A program made the translations under genes and the position numbers. Shown piece by piece: positions 36,097 to 44,611 of a stretch of DNA of 44,613 nt. This DNA is from an uncultured Fidelibacterota bacterium. Lineage in GTDB: Bacteria > Fidelibacterota > UBA8477 > JABMPR01. Within the stretch, counting starts at the first letter, position 1; every line of letters begins with the position of its first letter. Under the pieces are notes generated by a model that did not search any database, was not told the DNA's origin, and worked only from the letters and a program-made list of their open reading frames with translations. The DNA is taken from contig CALBFA010000023.1 in assembly GCA_937888365.1 (NCBI GenBank), positions 1-44,613 of the forward strand, given 5' to 3'.

Positions 36097-37143
36097 ATGA
36101 GACTAAAAAACAGTTTTTTACTAATTTTAACTTTGGCCATTCTTGGTCTTTTCGTTATGAATTGCGAAGGACCTGCTGGTAAAGACGGAGTCGATGGCGT
36201 TGACGGTGTTGACGGTTTAGATGGTACTCCTGGCGTTGCGGGTAACTTAGTATGTATCGAATGCCACAACACTGCAAAAAAAGATGGTATCACAGGCGCT
36301 TATCAAACATCTGGCCACTTTGCTGCAACAACTCTTAACCGTGGTGGAAGTCAGTCTTGTGCAAGATGTCATGGAAACGAAGGATTTGTTGAAACACAAT
36401 TCACAGGTCAAGACACGACTGCAACTGCATTCACAATCGTAACACCAATCTCATGTGGAACATGTCATGATTTCCATAACTCATTGGATTTTGAAAATGA
36501 CGGTCCAGACTATGCATTACGTGCAACACATCCAGTTGCTTTAATTATCGATCCAACAGTAATTGTTGATTTTGGTAGCTCAAGTAATACATGTGCAAAC
36601 TGTCACCAAGCTCGTACAAATGAGCCTTACGCAGCCAATGTTGCCGCTTCTGCACCTACAGATTCTTTCACCGTTACAAGCACACATTATGGTCCTCACC
36701 ATGGTCCACAATCAAACTTATTAAGCGGAAATGGTTTTGCTGAACTCGCTGGAACTATGGCATATCCTACTGAGTCATCTCACCTTGCAGCTGAGGCAAC
36801 GTGTGTAACATGTCACATGGGCGAAAATGCTAATGGCGTTGGTGGCCACTCATGGCATACGAGTCTTGCTAACTGTACAGCAGCTTGTCATACTGGCATC
36901 ACTTCATTTGACAATAATGGCGCTCAAACCGCTATCGTTGCTCAACTTGAAGAATTAAAAGTTTTACTTCAAACAGCAGGTATCGTTGACGATGCTGGTC
37001 ATGTTGTTAAAGGCACATACCCAATGGTTACAGCTCAATCTTTTTTCAACTATATCGCTATTGAAGAAGATCGTAGTAAAGGTGTTCATAATCCTGCCTA
37101 CGCAAAAGCACTTCTCACTAACTCTATAGAAGCCATGCAATAA
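36097..37143 (+). CDS. Collagen-like multihaem c-type cytochrome lipoprotein
   Basis: A 348-residue exported protein. A signal sequence ends at Cys23 (GLFVMNC), a probable lipidation site. Residues 24-49 are about eight Gly-X-Y triplets (GPAGKDGVDGVDGVDGLDG, then TPGVAG), a short collagen-like stalk. The rest carries five CxxCH haem sites: CIECH (53), CARCH (88), CGTCH (120), CANCH (166) and CVTCH (236). A sixth, atypical CTAACH (260) is CxxxCH. The ending RSKGVHNPAYAKALL is common in multihaem cytochromes. It is likely an electron-transfer protein held off the outer membrane, perhaps in respiration of extracellular or insoluble acceptors; that role is inferred. The start at 36097 has GGAGGAG upstream. 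A terminator follows, so it is monocistronic. Confidence 0.85.
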   Translation: MRLKNSFLLILTLAILGLFVMNCEGPAGKDGVDGVDGVDGLDGTPGVAGNLVCIECHNTAKKDGITGAYQTSGHFAATTLNRGGSQSCARCHGNEGFVETQFTGQDTTATAFTIVTPISCGTCHDFHNSLDFENDGPDYALRATHPVALIIDPTVIVDFGSSSNTCANCHQARTNEPYAANVAASAPTDSFTVTSTHYGPHHGPQSNLLSGNGFAELAGTMAYPTESSHLAAEATCVTCHMGENANGVGGHSWHTSLANCTAACHTGITSFDNNGAQTAIVAQLEELKVLLQTAGIVDDAGHVVKGTYPMVTAQSFFNYIAIEEDRSKGVHNPAYAKALLTNSIEAMQ

Positions 37144-37173
37144 ATTTTAGAAATAAAATTCTTCTATTCGGAA

Positions 37174-37204
37174 AAGACCTCGCTTTCGCGGGGTCTTTTT
37201 TTTG
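37174..37204 (+). terminator. Intrinsic terminator after the cytochrome gene
   Basis: AAGACCTCGC and GCGGGGTCTT pair (one G-T pair) around TTTC and are followed by a T-tract. It lies about 30 bases after the stop. Confidence 0.9.
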
Positions 37205-37303
37205 CCCATGATTTTACGTATAAAAAGATTTATTTGCGTTGCCCGTCTCTTTTCCTCATTTAGATTCACATCTTATTGAAATAAACTCAAAGGAGAAAGC
37301 TAC

Positions 37304-38053
37304 ATGCGCCACTTTATAATAATCTTACTCACCACTTCCATGATATTTGCATGGGGAAAAACAGGACATCGCATCGTAGGTTCTATTGCAGAAGAAAACC
37401 TTAACCCAAAAGCGAAAAAAGAAATTACCAATATTTTAGGCCATTCTGATTTAGCTCGCATTAGTAATTGGATGGACGAAATCCGTTCAGATTCGACTTG
37501 GAAGGAAACCTATACGTGGCATTATTGCACCATCGAAGAGGGGCATGAATATGAAGGCGCAAACGGTGGCGGCTTAGCCCTTGAAAAGATTCAATCCATT
37601 ATTGAATCACTCAAAAGTCATACATTATCAAAAGAAGATGAGATAAACGCAATCGCATTTCTTGTCCATATTACGGCGGATCTACACCAACCCCTTCATG
37701 TTGGAAATGGAACCGATCGGGGCGGGAATGATGTCAAAGTTACCTGGTTTAATGAGGCTACCAATTTACATCGCGTTTGGGACAGCCAAATGATAGATCA
37801 TATGCAATACAGTTATACAGAATATGCTCAGCAATTGCAGCTAGGATTGTCCGTTCGAGATAAATCTAAACTATTAAATAATGATGTCTTAAAATTCGTC
37901 TATGATTCTCGTTCACAACATACATCTGTATATGATATTGGAGATGCTAATCTTTCGTGGAATTATATCTATAAAAATCGACTTTTATTAGAGAGTCAAC
38001 TCCGAAAAGGTGGATACCATTTAGCGGCAATTCTAAATACTATTTATGGATAG
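37304..38053 (+). CDS. Secreted S1/P1-type nuclease
   Basis: A 249-residue exported zinc phosphodiesterase that degrades single-stranded nucleic acids. The signal peptide should be cut after Ala16, exposing WGKTGH. The N-terminal Trp and His are zinc ligands in P1 nuclease. Further ligand positions are visible: Asp in SNWMDEIR, His in WHYCT, HITADLHQPLHVG (His, Asp and His) and NLHRVWDSQ (His and Asp). All of the trinuclear zinc site seems kept. It may serve nucleotide or phosphate scavenging. It is monocistronic and convergent with the NRAMP-like gene. Confidence 0.93.
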   Translation: MRHFIIILLTTSMIFAWGKTGHRIVGSIAEENLNPKAKKEITNILGHSDLARISNWMDEIRSDSTWKETYTWHYCTIEEGHEYEGANGGGLALEKIQSIIESLKSHTLSKEDEINAIAFLVHITADLHQPLHVGNGTDRGGNDVKVTWFNEATNLHRVWDSQMIDHMQYSYTEYAQQLQLGLSVRDKSKLLNNDVLKFVYDSRSQHTSVYDIGDANLSWNYIYKNRLLLESQLRKGGYHLAAILNTIYG

Positions 38054-38088
38054 AGTCTTTCGAATAATATCAAAGCTAGAAGTTTGGT

Positions 38089-39348
38089 TTAATTCAATAT
38101 AAATCGCCAATAGATAAAATAGAGCGTAAAAATACTCAATACACAAATACTTAACTTACTTAAGAATAGTAGTTTAGGACTCGGTCTTCCCTCTTTGGGC
38201 ATCCATTCACCTGTTATAACGCGGTGATTTAAATACGCTAAAACCGGCGCTGTAACAAACGAAAGCGTTGTTGCTATATCGACGAGGATTGTCATCCCTT
38301 TCAAGAAAAACGCAAGTATCGAAAGGCTTCCAGCAATGACAACAGCCATCCAAAACCAATAGAGTTGTTTCTTCTCTTTGTCGCTTTTCATTGATGTCAT
38401 TAGCTCTGTTGCGCGGGTCAAAACGCGGGGAAAAGCGTCTGTCACCGTGAGGGTTGTGCTAAACATGGTTGCTAAGGCCGCAGTCGCCACGATGGGCCAG
38501 CTCCATTGACCTAAACTTGATGTATAGAGTTGAATAAATTGTCCTGCGAACACAGCGCCTTTGGGAGAAAATCCTTCGGGATGTCCATACATCACAAGTG
38601 CACCAAGCGATAAAAATGCGAGGCCGAAAATGGCCGTTCCGTAATATCCGATACGGAAATCAAAAAGCGCTTCTTTAAGAGTCGATGATTCTTTGCTGAT
38701 TTTAAATTTTTCCAATGACCAAAGCGAATGCCATACGGATACATCAATGGGGGAAGGCATCCATCCTATAAAAGCGACCATAAACGCGATTCCGCTTACA
38801 GTCCAAATTTCGACATTTGCAAAGTTTTTATCGACCCAAGCGCCTTGACTCACAACAGCTCCAACGGAGAAAAGAGTCGTCAAGGTCAGCACGATAATAA
38901 TGCCTTTTATCGCCTTATCAAGCATAGCATATTTGCTTGTAATCATTAACAATACGCAAACAAATGTAATAAGGAGACTCCACAAAAAGGGCGTGAGCGC
39001 AATCCCAAATACTTGGCTCGCTAACCCAGCTGTCACAATCGTTACCGCCGCATGAATACTAAACATTGTCCCAAAAGTCATAATTAAAAATACAACGAGG
39101 GCCCAACGACCGATGCGTAAATAGCCATCCAGCAAACTTTCTTTCATAACACTCGCATAGCGAGGACCAAATTCAAAAGCAGCATATTTGAAAAAATTCG
39201 CAACAACGACAATCCATAATAGACTAAAACCGTAATTCGCACCTGCTCGCGTTGATTGTATTAAGTGAGAAACGCCAATGGCTGCTCCAGCCCAAACCAG
39301 GCCCGGCCCCAATAATTTATATCGCTGCTTCAATTCGTGAATCTTCAT
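38089..39348 (-). CDS. NRAMP-related membrane transporter lacking canonical metal motifs
   Basis: A 419-residue membrane protein with about eleven hydrophobic segments. The first reads LLGPGLVWAGAAIGVSHLIQ, which aligns with the NRAMP start GPGxxxxAxxxDPGN but has AIGVSH in place of DPGN. In the sixth segment GWMPSPIDVSVWHSL replaces the MPH motif. Canonical Mn/Fe NRAMPs use the Asp, Asn and Met of these sites. The transporter therefore probably carries another cation or substrate, or belongs to an NRAMP-related group common in Bacteroidetes-like bacteria. The start at 39348 has GAGGGAAG upstream; an earlier in-frame ATG at 39405 would add 19 basic residues. Confidence 0.8.
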   Translation of the reverse strand: MKIHELKQRYKLLGPGLVWAGAAIGVSHLIQSTRAGANYGFSLLWIVVVANFFKYAAFEFGPRYASVMKESLLDGYLRIGRWALVVFLIMTFGTMFSIHAAVTIVTAGLASQVFGIALTPFLWSLLITFVCVLLMITSKYAMLDKAIKGIIIVLTLTTLFSVGAVVSQGAWVDKNFANVEIWTVSGIAFMVAFIGWMPSPIDVSVWHSLWSLEKFKISKESSTLKEALFDFRIGYYGTAIFGLAFLSLGALVMYGHPEGFSPKGAVFAGQFIQLYTSSLGQWSWPIVATAALATMFSTTLTVTDAFPRVLTRATELMTSMKSDKEKKQLYWFWMAVVIAGSLSILAFFLKGMTILVDIATTLSFVTAPVLAYLNHRVITGEWMPKEGRPSPKLLFLSKLSICVLSIFTLYFIYWRFILN

Positions 39349-39541
39349 AGACTTCCCTCTGGTTTTATCTCGTTTGTGTTGAGATTTCTGTTTCCAATTT
39401 TTCAATCATCTCTCGCAAGCTAACTTAAGAGCTACTGCGAAACAAGAATCTCATTTTTGCTTCATCGATATCTAAACTCGGTCTTTTTAAACGCTTCCCA
39501 AATTAGTCCTGCGCATTAAATTCCCCGCGAAAAGGAGTATT

Positions 39542-40600
39542 ATGGAAAATACTTTTACAGGATTTAATAGAGTACAAAGACTTTTGTTAACGATGGCAGC
39601 TTTTGTGGTAGTGGTGGCTGGGATTCGCGCAGCACAAGATATTTTGGTACCATTTCTATTATCGTTATTCATTACTATCATCGCTTATCCCCTCTTAAAA
39701 TGGTTACGAACAAAAAAAATACCCACTTCACTCGCTATATTCCTTGTGATTTTCTTTGTTGCGATGGCTGGAATATTACTTGCCAGCTTGGTTGGCTCAT
39801 CGCTGCGTGATTTCTCAGCATCCATTCCCGCCTATCAAGCGAGCTTAAAAATCCAAATAAGCGAATTTATTGTTTACTTGCAGAGCAAAGGTGTGGATGT
39901 CTCGAGTCAACTAATTTTGGATTACTTTAATCCTGGCTCTGCAATGCGATTAACCTCTAAACTGTTGACAGGATTAGGTAATACGCTCGGTGACACCGTT
40001 ATAATTTTGCTTATAGTGGTTTTTATGTTGCTGGAAACAGCGACCTTTGGGAAAAAATTAGAAAAAGCCTTGGGTGGTTCGGGAATACCTTTAAATTCCT
40101 ATTATCTTTTTATAGAAAACATCAATAAATATATGGTCATAAAAACGTCCACCAGTTTTGCAACCGGATTGATTGCTTCCATTTGGTTAAGTATTTTAGG
40201 TGTCAATTACGCTCTTCTGTGGGGTCTATTGACATTCCTATTAAATTATGTTCCTAATATCGGCTCAATCATGGCAGCGATTCCTCCCGTTCTAATAGCA
40301 CTTATTCTCCAGGGGCCGTTCACATCCCTCGCTGTTGCCGTTGGTTATATTGTTCTTAATATTGGTATTGGTAGTTTTCTCGAACCTCGCCTTATGGGGC
40401 GTGGACTCGGTCTTTCGACGCTGGTTGTATTTTTATCATTATTATTTTGGGGCTGGGTCATGGGACCTCTTGGCATGCTTCTGTCCGTCCCGTTAACGAT
40501 GACACTAAAAATTGCATTGACCAGTTTTGAAGAAACACAATGGATTAGCGTCCTTCTTGATGCCGCTCCAAGTCGTAAAAAAAAGAAATCAAAAAAGTGA
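39542..40600 (+). CDS. AI-2E family (PerM/TqsA-like) transporter
   Basis: A 352-residue inner-membrane protein with about seven or eight membrane segments. It begins with a pair of helices around AAQDILVPFLLSLFITIIAY. The soluble middle (about 95-140) is followed by the C-terminal block NYALLWGLLTFLLNYVPNIG, SIMAAIPPVLIAL and GPLGMLLSVPLTMTLKIAL, all typical of the family. Members have been linked to autoinducer-2 export or to ion transport; the substrate cannot be assigned. The C-terminus is lysine-rich (RKKKKSKK). Its stop overlaps the GTG start of the TonB-dependent receptor. Confidence 0.92.
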   Translation: MENTFTGFNRVQRLLLTMAAFVVVVAGIRAAQDILVPFLLSLFITIIAYPLLKWLRTKKIPTSLAIFLVIFFVAMAGILLASLVGSSLRDFSASIPAYQASLKIQISEFIVYLQSKGVDVSSQLILDYFNPGSAMRLTSKLLTGLGNTLGDTVIILLIVVFMLLETATFGKKLEKALGGSGIPLNSYYLFIENINKYMVIKTSTSFATGLIASIWLSILGVNYALLWGLLTFLLNYVPNIGSIMAAIPPVLIALILQGPFTSLAVAVGYIVLNIGIGSFLEPRLMGRGLGLSTLVVFLSLLFWGWVMGPLGMLLSVPLTMTLKIALTSFEETQWISVLLDAAPSRKKKKSKK

Positions 40601-42858
40601 GCGATTCTTCACTGAATCGACAAAAAATACGGAAAGTCCTCATTCTGGGGTTGATGACTTTGGGATCCATCTCGAGCCTTTTTGCCTGGGAAGAGGCAAC
40701 AATCCATGCTTATGTCTTCGATGACTTCCTTGAAATGCCCATTTATAATGCAAATATTGAAATCCCTTCCGAAAAGATAGGCACGACGACTGACAGTCTT
40801 GGATATTGTGAACTAACGCTAGACAAAAGCTATCCCATTTTTATTACGGTTTCTCACATAGCATATTTCCCACAAACCATTCGTATTATGGATGAGGACG
40901 TCGTTAATATTAACTTAAAACCACGCTCAATAATGACGCAAGCTGTCGAAGTAAAAGGCGATATTCATCTGGAAAATAGAGATATTTCGGCCCCGAAAAC
41001 GACTATTAATGCCTCCCAATTGGAGCTTAAAGTGGTGCAAGATTTCGAAGAAATTGCACGGACAACCAGCAGCGTAAGTATTAGTAGCGCAACAGACGGT
41101 TCGAAAACCATTAGCATTCGCGGTTCTAATCCCAATGAAATACCAGTCTTCGTTGACGGGATTCGTATCAATGATTCATTCTCGAATATTGCGGATTTAT
41201 CCACGATTAATCTCCAGGATATCTCCGCCATGAATATCATCAAAGGGCCATCAACATTGACCCATGGTTCAGGAGCTTTTGGTGGCGTTGTTGACATTAT
41301 TAATAAATTAGGTCAGGAGAATAAAGTAACGATTGCGACATCGAGAGATATCAATAATTTTGTAAATAGTACGCAATTCGCCCATTTGAGTCTATTTAAA
41401 TATAAGACGGCGCTTAATTACACGTATTCATCACGAGCGCGTGAATATTTTGATATCTTGGAAAATACAAACGAATCGCAGCAAATTTCCCTCGGCTATT
41501 CGAGTGATGACCTCAATCTATTGGGTAAATACCATCGTCAATTAAAAGAAGTTCATTCCAGTACGCATCAACCTGTACCGCTGGATAATAATGTATATTT
41601 TTCAATAAATACGAATGGCAATATACCGTATGTGGGTGATGGCTGGAATCTTGACTTACTCTATCGTGAAAATAAATTTTCGACGCCTTACTGGGACATC
41701 AATCTCAATAAAACATATTACACACAAGCAACAAACAGTCATGAGCAAAGTGCTCATCTTCAGAAAAATTTCATAAAAGAAAGATCCGAATCGACGCTAC
41801 AATTGGAATCCAATCGTCAATTCTTTTATGGACCTTCAAAAATATTATTAGACGATGTTTTCGTCGGTAATGAAAAACTCGATTTAAATAAATCAAACCT
41901 CGCAGCTTTAGGCATCACAAAGCTTAATATACATACGAATACGCCTGCTATTGAACTTTTGAAAGTTGAATTTGGTCTTCGGTATGACGACAACACAATC
42001 GAATATAATAATCATATGGAAAAATTGTATTACCATTCGGGAGCTGACACAACCTACAGAACAGTCATCGAAGATTCCAGCTTTACAAACAATTATAATT
42101 ATTTGAGTAAACAGCTCGCTTTTAGTGTAAAAGGCAGCGTAGAAAATCTATTTTATACCTTCGTTTTTAGCCAAGGTAATAATTTTCGCGTCCCGACATT
42201 GCAAGACCTCTTTTATAATCATACGAATACGGTTCTCGCGTATCAACATCTGCCACTAAAGCCTGAGATTGTAAACTCCCGAGACCTCATGATAAGCTTT
42301 TCGTTTATTCCTCGAAATCCGCCTTTGTTTTCATCTTATTCAATGGAAGTTGATTTCTTTTCAAATGAATTCACCAATAAATTATCCTATCATGGTACGC
42401 CTGCACAACCGCCTCTACCTTTCAATACATTGACGGCTGCCATTAGTGGATTTGAGCTCTCGGCAACGCTTGGCGCCATTAAAGACCCACTTTCAATTTC
42501 ATTAAATACGACGCGCCTTGATTTGAGCGATGCTAAGGTTTTTCCCAATAAATCGGCGAATCGAACGGCTATAAGTATCCACTCGCAAAAAAATAATTTC
42601 CATTTAAATTGGACGGCTTGGTCTGAAAGTCCTCATTATATTCCCGCATTTGAACAGGAATTTTCAGACCCTATAAAAAATCATGATGTTTCGTTTTCAT
42701 ATCAAAAAAAATTATTAGATGTAAATATGGATGCAGGCATCTCGTTTAAAAATATTCTAAGCAAAGACACAACATCCTTGACTGAACGACAACTCTACTA
42801 TTTACCCTATGACGAAACATTTAGAACCATCCTATCACTTAAAATTAGTTTTGAATAA
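40597..42858 (+). CDS. TonB-dependent outer-membrane receptor
   Basis: A 753-residue receptor. It starts with GTG overlapping the preceding stop (GTGA). A signal sequence (about 10-29) is followed by a carboxypeptidase-regulatory-like domain (about 30-105) common in FCB receptors. The plug domain comes next: SKTISIRGSNPNEIPVFVDG and IRINDSF, then GPSTLTHGSGAFGGVVDIIN. The remaining 500 residues are a 22-strand-type barrel, ending LSLKISFE. No TonB box could be read with confidence. The ligand is unknown. The secreted TonB-C protein at 43946 lies in the same direction but is not in the same operon. Confidence 0.92.
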   Translation: MSDSSLNRQKIRKVLILGLMTLGSISSLFAWEEATIHAYVFDDFLEMPIYNANIEIPSEKIGTTTDSLGYCELTLDKSYPIFITVSHIAYFPQTIRIMDEDVVNINLKPRSIMTQAVEVKGDIHLENRDISAPKTTINASQLELKVVQDFEEIARTTSSVSISSATDGSKTISIRGSNPNEIPVFVDGIRINDSFSNIADLSTINLQDISAMNIIKGPSTLTHGSGAFGGVVDIINKLGQENKVTIATSRDINNFVNSTQFAHLSLFKYKTALNYTYSSRAREYFDILENTNESQQISLGYSSDDLNLLGKYHRQLKEVHSSTHQPVPLDNNVYFSINTNGNIPYVGDGWNLDLLYRENKFSTPYWDINLNKTYYTQATNSHEQSAHLQKNFIKERSESTLQLESNRQFFYGPSKILLDDVFVGNEKLDLNKSNLAALGITKLNIHTNTPAIELLKVEFGLRYDDNTIEYNNHMEKLYYHSGADTTYRTVIEDSSFTNNYNYLSKQLAFSVKGSVENLFYTFVFSQGNNFRVPTLQDLFYNHTNTVLAYQHLPLKPEIVNSRDLMISFSFIPRNPPLFSSYSMEVDFFSNEFTNKLSYHGTPAQPPLPFNTLTAAISGFELSATLGAIKDPLSISLNTTRLDLSDAKVFPNKSANRTAISIHSQKNNFHLNWTAWSESPHYIPAFEQEFSDPIKNHDVSFSYQKKLLDVNMDAGISFKNILSKDTTSLTERQLYYLPYDETFRTILSLKISFE

Positions 42859-42873
42859 ACGGAGTTTACACGC

Positions 42874-43392
42874 ATGATCCAATCCATTCCTCTTGAAAAC
42901 CTAAACGCAAACAGTATTGATCTTTGGAAAAATCATTGGTTTTTACTCACGGCTGGGACACTAGAAAAGAACAACATGATGACAGTTTCTTGGGGAAGTT
43001 TGGGCTATATGTGGAATCGTCCTTTTGCTCAAATTGTGGTTCGACCTCAACGACATACATTCAATTTTACGGAAGAATTTGATACCTTTACATTGTGCGC
43101 CTTCCCAGACGATTTTCAAGCTGACTTGACCCTATTAGGTACAAAGTCTGGGCGTCATGAAAATAAATTGGATTTATGTTCAATCCATTATAAAGCATCG
43201 CAACGCATTCCAGCGCCAGGATATGAAGAGGCCGAGCTTATTTTAGAATGTAAAAAGATATATCGACAAAAAATGGATCCCACTGGATTTCTCGACGCCT
43301 CCATTCAAAATAATTACGCCTTAAAGGACTACCATATTATCTATTATGGAGAAATCGTCCATGCCTCGGGGACAAAGGAGTTTCGTATATGA
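42874..43392 (+). CDS. Flavin reductase family protein
   Basis: A 172-residue FMN-binding split-barrel protein of the flavin-reductase-like type. The opening NHWFLLTAGTLEKNNMMTVS, the WGSLGYMWNRPFAQIVVRP strand and the ending KDYHIIYYGEIVHA are typical. It probably binds FMN and reduces flavin with NAD(P)H, but members vary. The ATG has GGAG nine bases upstream, 15 bases after the receptor gene. Its stop overlaps the start of the next gene. Confidence 0.88.
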   Translation: MIQSIPLENLNANSIDLWKNHWFLLTAGTLEKNNMMTVSWGSLGYMWNRPFAQIVVRPQRHTFNFTEEFDTFTLCAFPDDFQADLTLLGTKSGRHENKLDLCSIHYKASQRIPAPGYEEAELILECKKIYRQKMDPTGFLDASIQNNYALKDYHIIYYGEIVHASGTKEFRI

Positions 43393-43667
43393 TGCAATAT
43401 AGCGAGGCAATGCTAAACCTCTTATTTAAAGACATCCAGGAATATTACGAATTTGAAAATGGTAATCTTCGGGAATTTAAAACACTCCCTGACCGCATTG
43501 AAGCTCACTCGAAAATGCTATCGGATGTTTATGAAATAAATATACAGCGGGTTAAAAATGATTATCGAAATCGGCGAGAAACATGGATCGATTATCTTGA
43601 GAATCATTGGAAAGATTTTAAATCTCAAGGCATTCCTTTTACCATCGATACGTTTAATAAAATATAA
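43389..43667 (+). CDS. Small protein of unknown function
   Basis: A 92-residue charged helical protein with no signal peptide or membrane segment. The ATG overlaps the stop of the flavin-reductase-like gene, so the two are translated together. The sequence is rich in Asp, Glu, Asn and Arg (YEINIQRVKNDYRNRRETW). No family was recognised. A role together with the flavoprotein is suggested only by the overlap. Confidence 0.65.
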   Translation: MMQYSEAMLNLLFKDIQEYYEFENGNLREFKTLPDRIEAHSKMLSDVYEINIQRVKNDYRNRRETWIDYLENHWKDFKSQGIPFTIDTFNKI

Positions 43668-43906
43668 ATTTTTCAACTTAATTTAGCGTCGTAATTTCTT
43701 TCCGTTGCAATATTTTTAAGGGTATATTTTTCTTACATAAAAAAAGATAATCAATATTAAAAGTATATAAAAATATATCATAAAATCACAGATTCCACTG
43801 ATTTCGATCTGTTCCCGACACATTAATACTATCGCATCATGTTAATTATTATGCAGTTATGTTCTTATTACATAAATATGGCACACGCATTGTCATATAG
43901 TGTAGC

Positions 43907-43922
43907 ATGAAAACAACACAAC
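43907..43922 (+). repeat. Direct repeat unit 1 of the TonB-C gene start
   Basis: ATGAAAACAACACAAC occurs here and again exactly at the chosen start of the next gene (43946-43961). Both are in the same frame, so this upstream copy could act as an alternative start. It has no ribosome site. Confidence 0.8.
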
Positions 43923-43945
43923 AACATATTAAAGCGGGGGCAAAT

Positions 43946-43961
43946 ATGAAAACAACACAAC
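43946..43961 (+). repeat. Direct repeat unit 2 of the TonB-C gene start
   Basis: This is an exact copy of 43907-43922, 39 bases downstream, so the reading frame is kept. It forms the first five codons of the chosen gene. Confidence 0.8.
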
Positions 43962-44314
43962 TTATCAAATCAGTCATTTTAGCATTCTTTATTTTTACAG
44001 GCGTACAAGCAGAACAAAGCGCCGAGAGAAATTGTATGGGACCTTGTCCTGACGGTGGACTTGTTGCACTTAGAGAGGCTGCAATTTATCCAACTTTTGC
44101 TCAGGAATCAAAACTCGAGGGGATCGTCATCGTTAACTTTGTCGTGGATGAAAATGGAAATGTTTCAAACATTGAAATCGTAAAAAGTGCCGGCGACTTG
44201 CTTGATGAATCAGCTATCAAAGCAATCGTCAGTACAGAATGGCATCCAGCGAAACAAAATGGTAAAGCAATTTCAGCCAAACTAAATATCCCTTTTGAGT
44301 TCAGATTGACCTAA
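43946..44314 (+). CDS. Secreted TonB C-terminal domain protein
   Basis: A 122-residue exported protein with a signal peptide cut near GVQA-EQ. A cysteine pair (NCMGPCPDGG) is followed by a TonB C-terminal domain: YPTFAQESKLEGIVIVNFVV, DENGNVSNIEIVKSAG and WHPAKQNGKAISAKLNIPFE. Classical TonB keeps its N-terminal helix as a membrane anchor and has a proline-rich linker. This protein lacks the linker and looks cleavable, so it may be a free periplasmic or lipid-independent partner. The start at 43946 is preferred because GGGGGC precedes it and the signal peptide begins there; 43907 would add 13 residues. Confidence 0.85.
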   Translation: MKTTQLIKSVILAFFIFTGVQAEQSAERNCMGPCPDGGLVALREAAIYPTFAQESKLEGIVIVNFVVDENGNVSNIEIVKSAGDLLDESAIKAIVSTEWHPAKQNGKAISAKLNIPFEFRLT

Positions 44315-44347
44315 TTTTTTGTTCACGAGTCTTTTTAGACACAATTT

Positions 44348-44375
44348 AAGAGTCTCTATATAGAGGCTCTTTTTG
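44348..44375 (+). terminator. Intrinsic terminator after the TonB-C gene
   Basis: AAGAGTCTCT and AGAGGCTCTT pair (one G-T pair) around ATAT and are followed by a short T-tract, about 33 bases after the stop. Confidence 0.85.
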
Positions 44376-44407
44376 TCCTATTGCCTCATAAATAAAGGTA
44401 ACCGAAG

Positions 44408-44611
44408 CTAGTTAGAATTCTTCATAGATAATTCAAGAATAATCGGCGTAGTTTTATTGAGTAATTTTTTAATTTTATCCTCCATCTGTTTTTGTAATTG
44501 AAACGGGTTAAGTGTGTTGTAGAATTGGGTTAACTCTAGTTTTTTAATCCCAGAGATTTGTTTAGATTTTGGGAGTGTCAAAATAACTGGGTCTGAAAGG
44601 GCCGTAATGAG
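44408..44611 (-). CDS. 3' end of an unidentified gene running off the window
   Basis: The minus strand is open for 68 codons from the right edge to a TAG at 44410-44408. The piece includes LKKLE-like helices, KLELTQFYNTLNPFQLQKQM and then EDKIKKLLNKTTP. It is basic and helical. The ending faintly resembles tails of integrase-core transposases, but this is only an impression. It is partial at its 5' side. Confidence 0.45.
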   Translation of the reverse strand, partial: LITALSDPVILTLPKSKQISGIKKLELTQFYNTLNPFQLQKQMEDKIKKLLNKTTPIILELSMKNSN

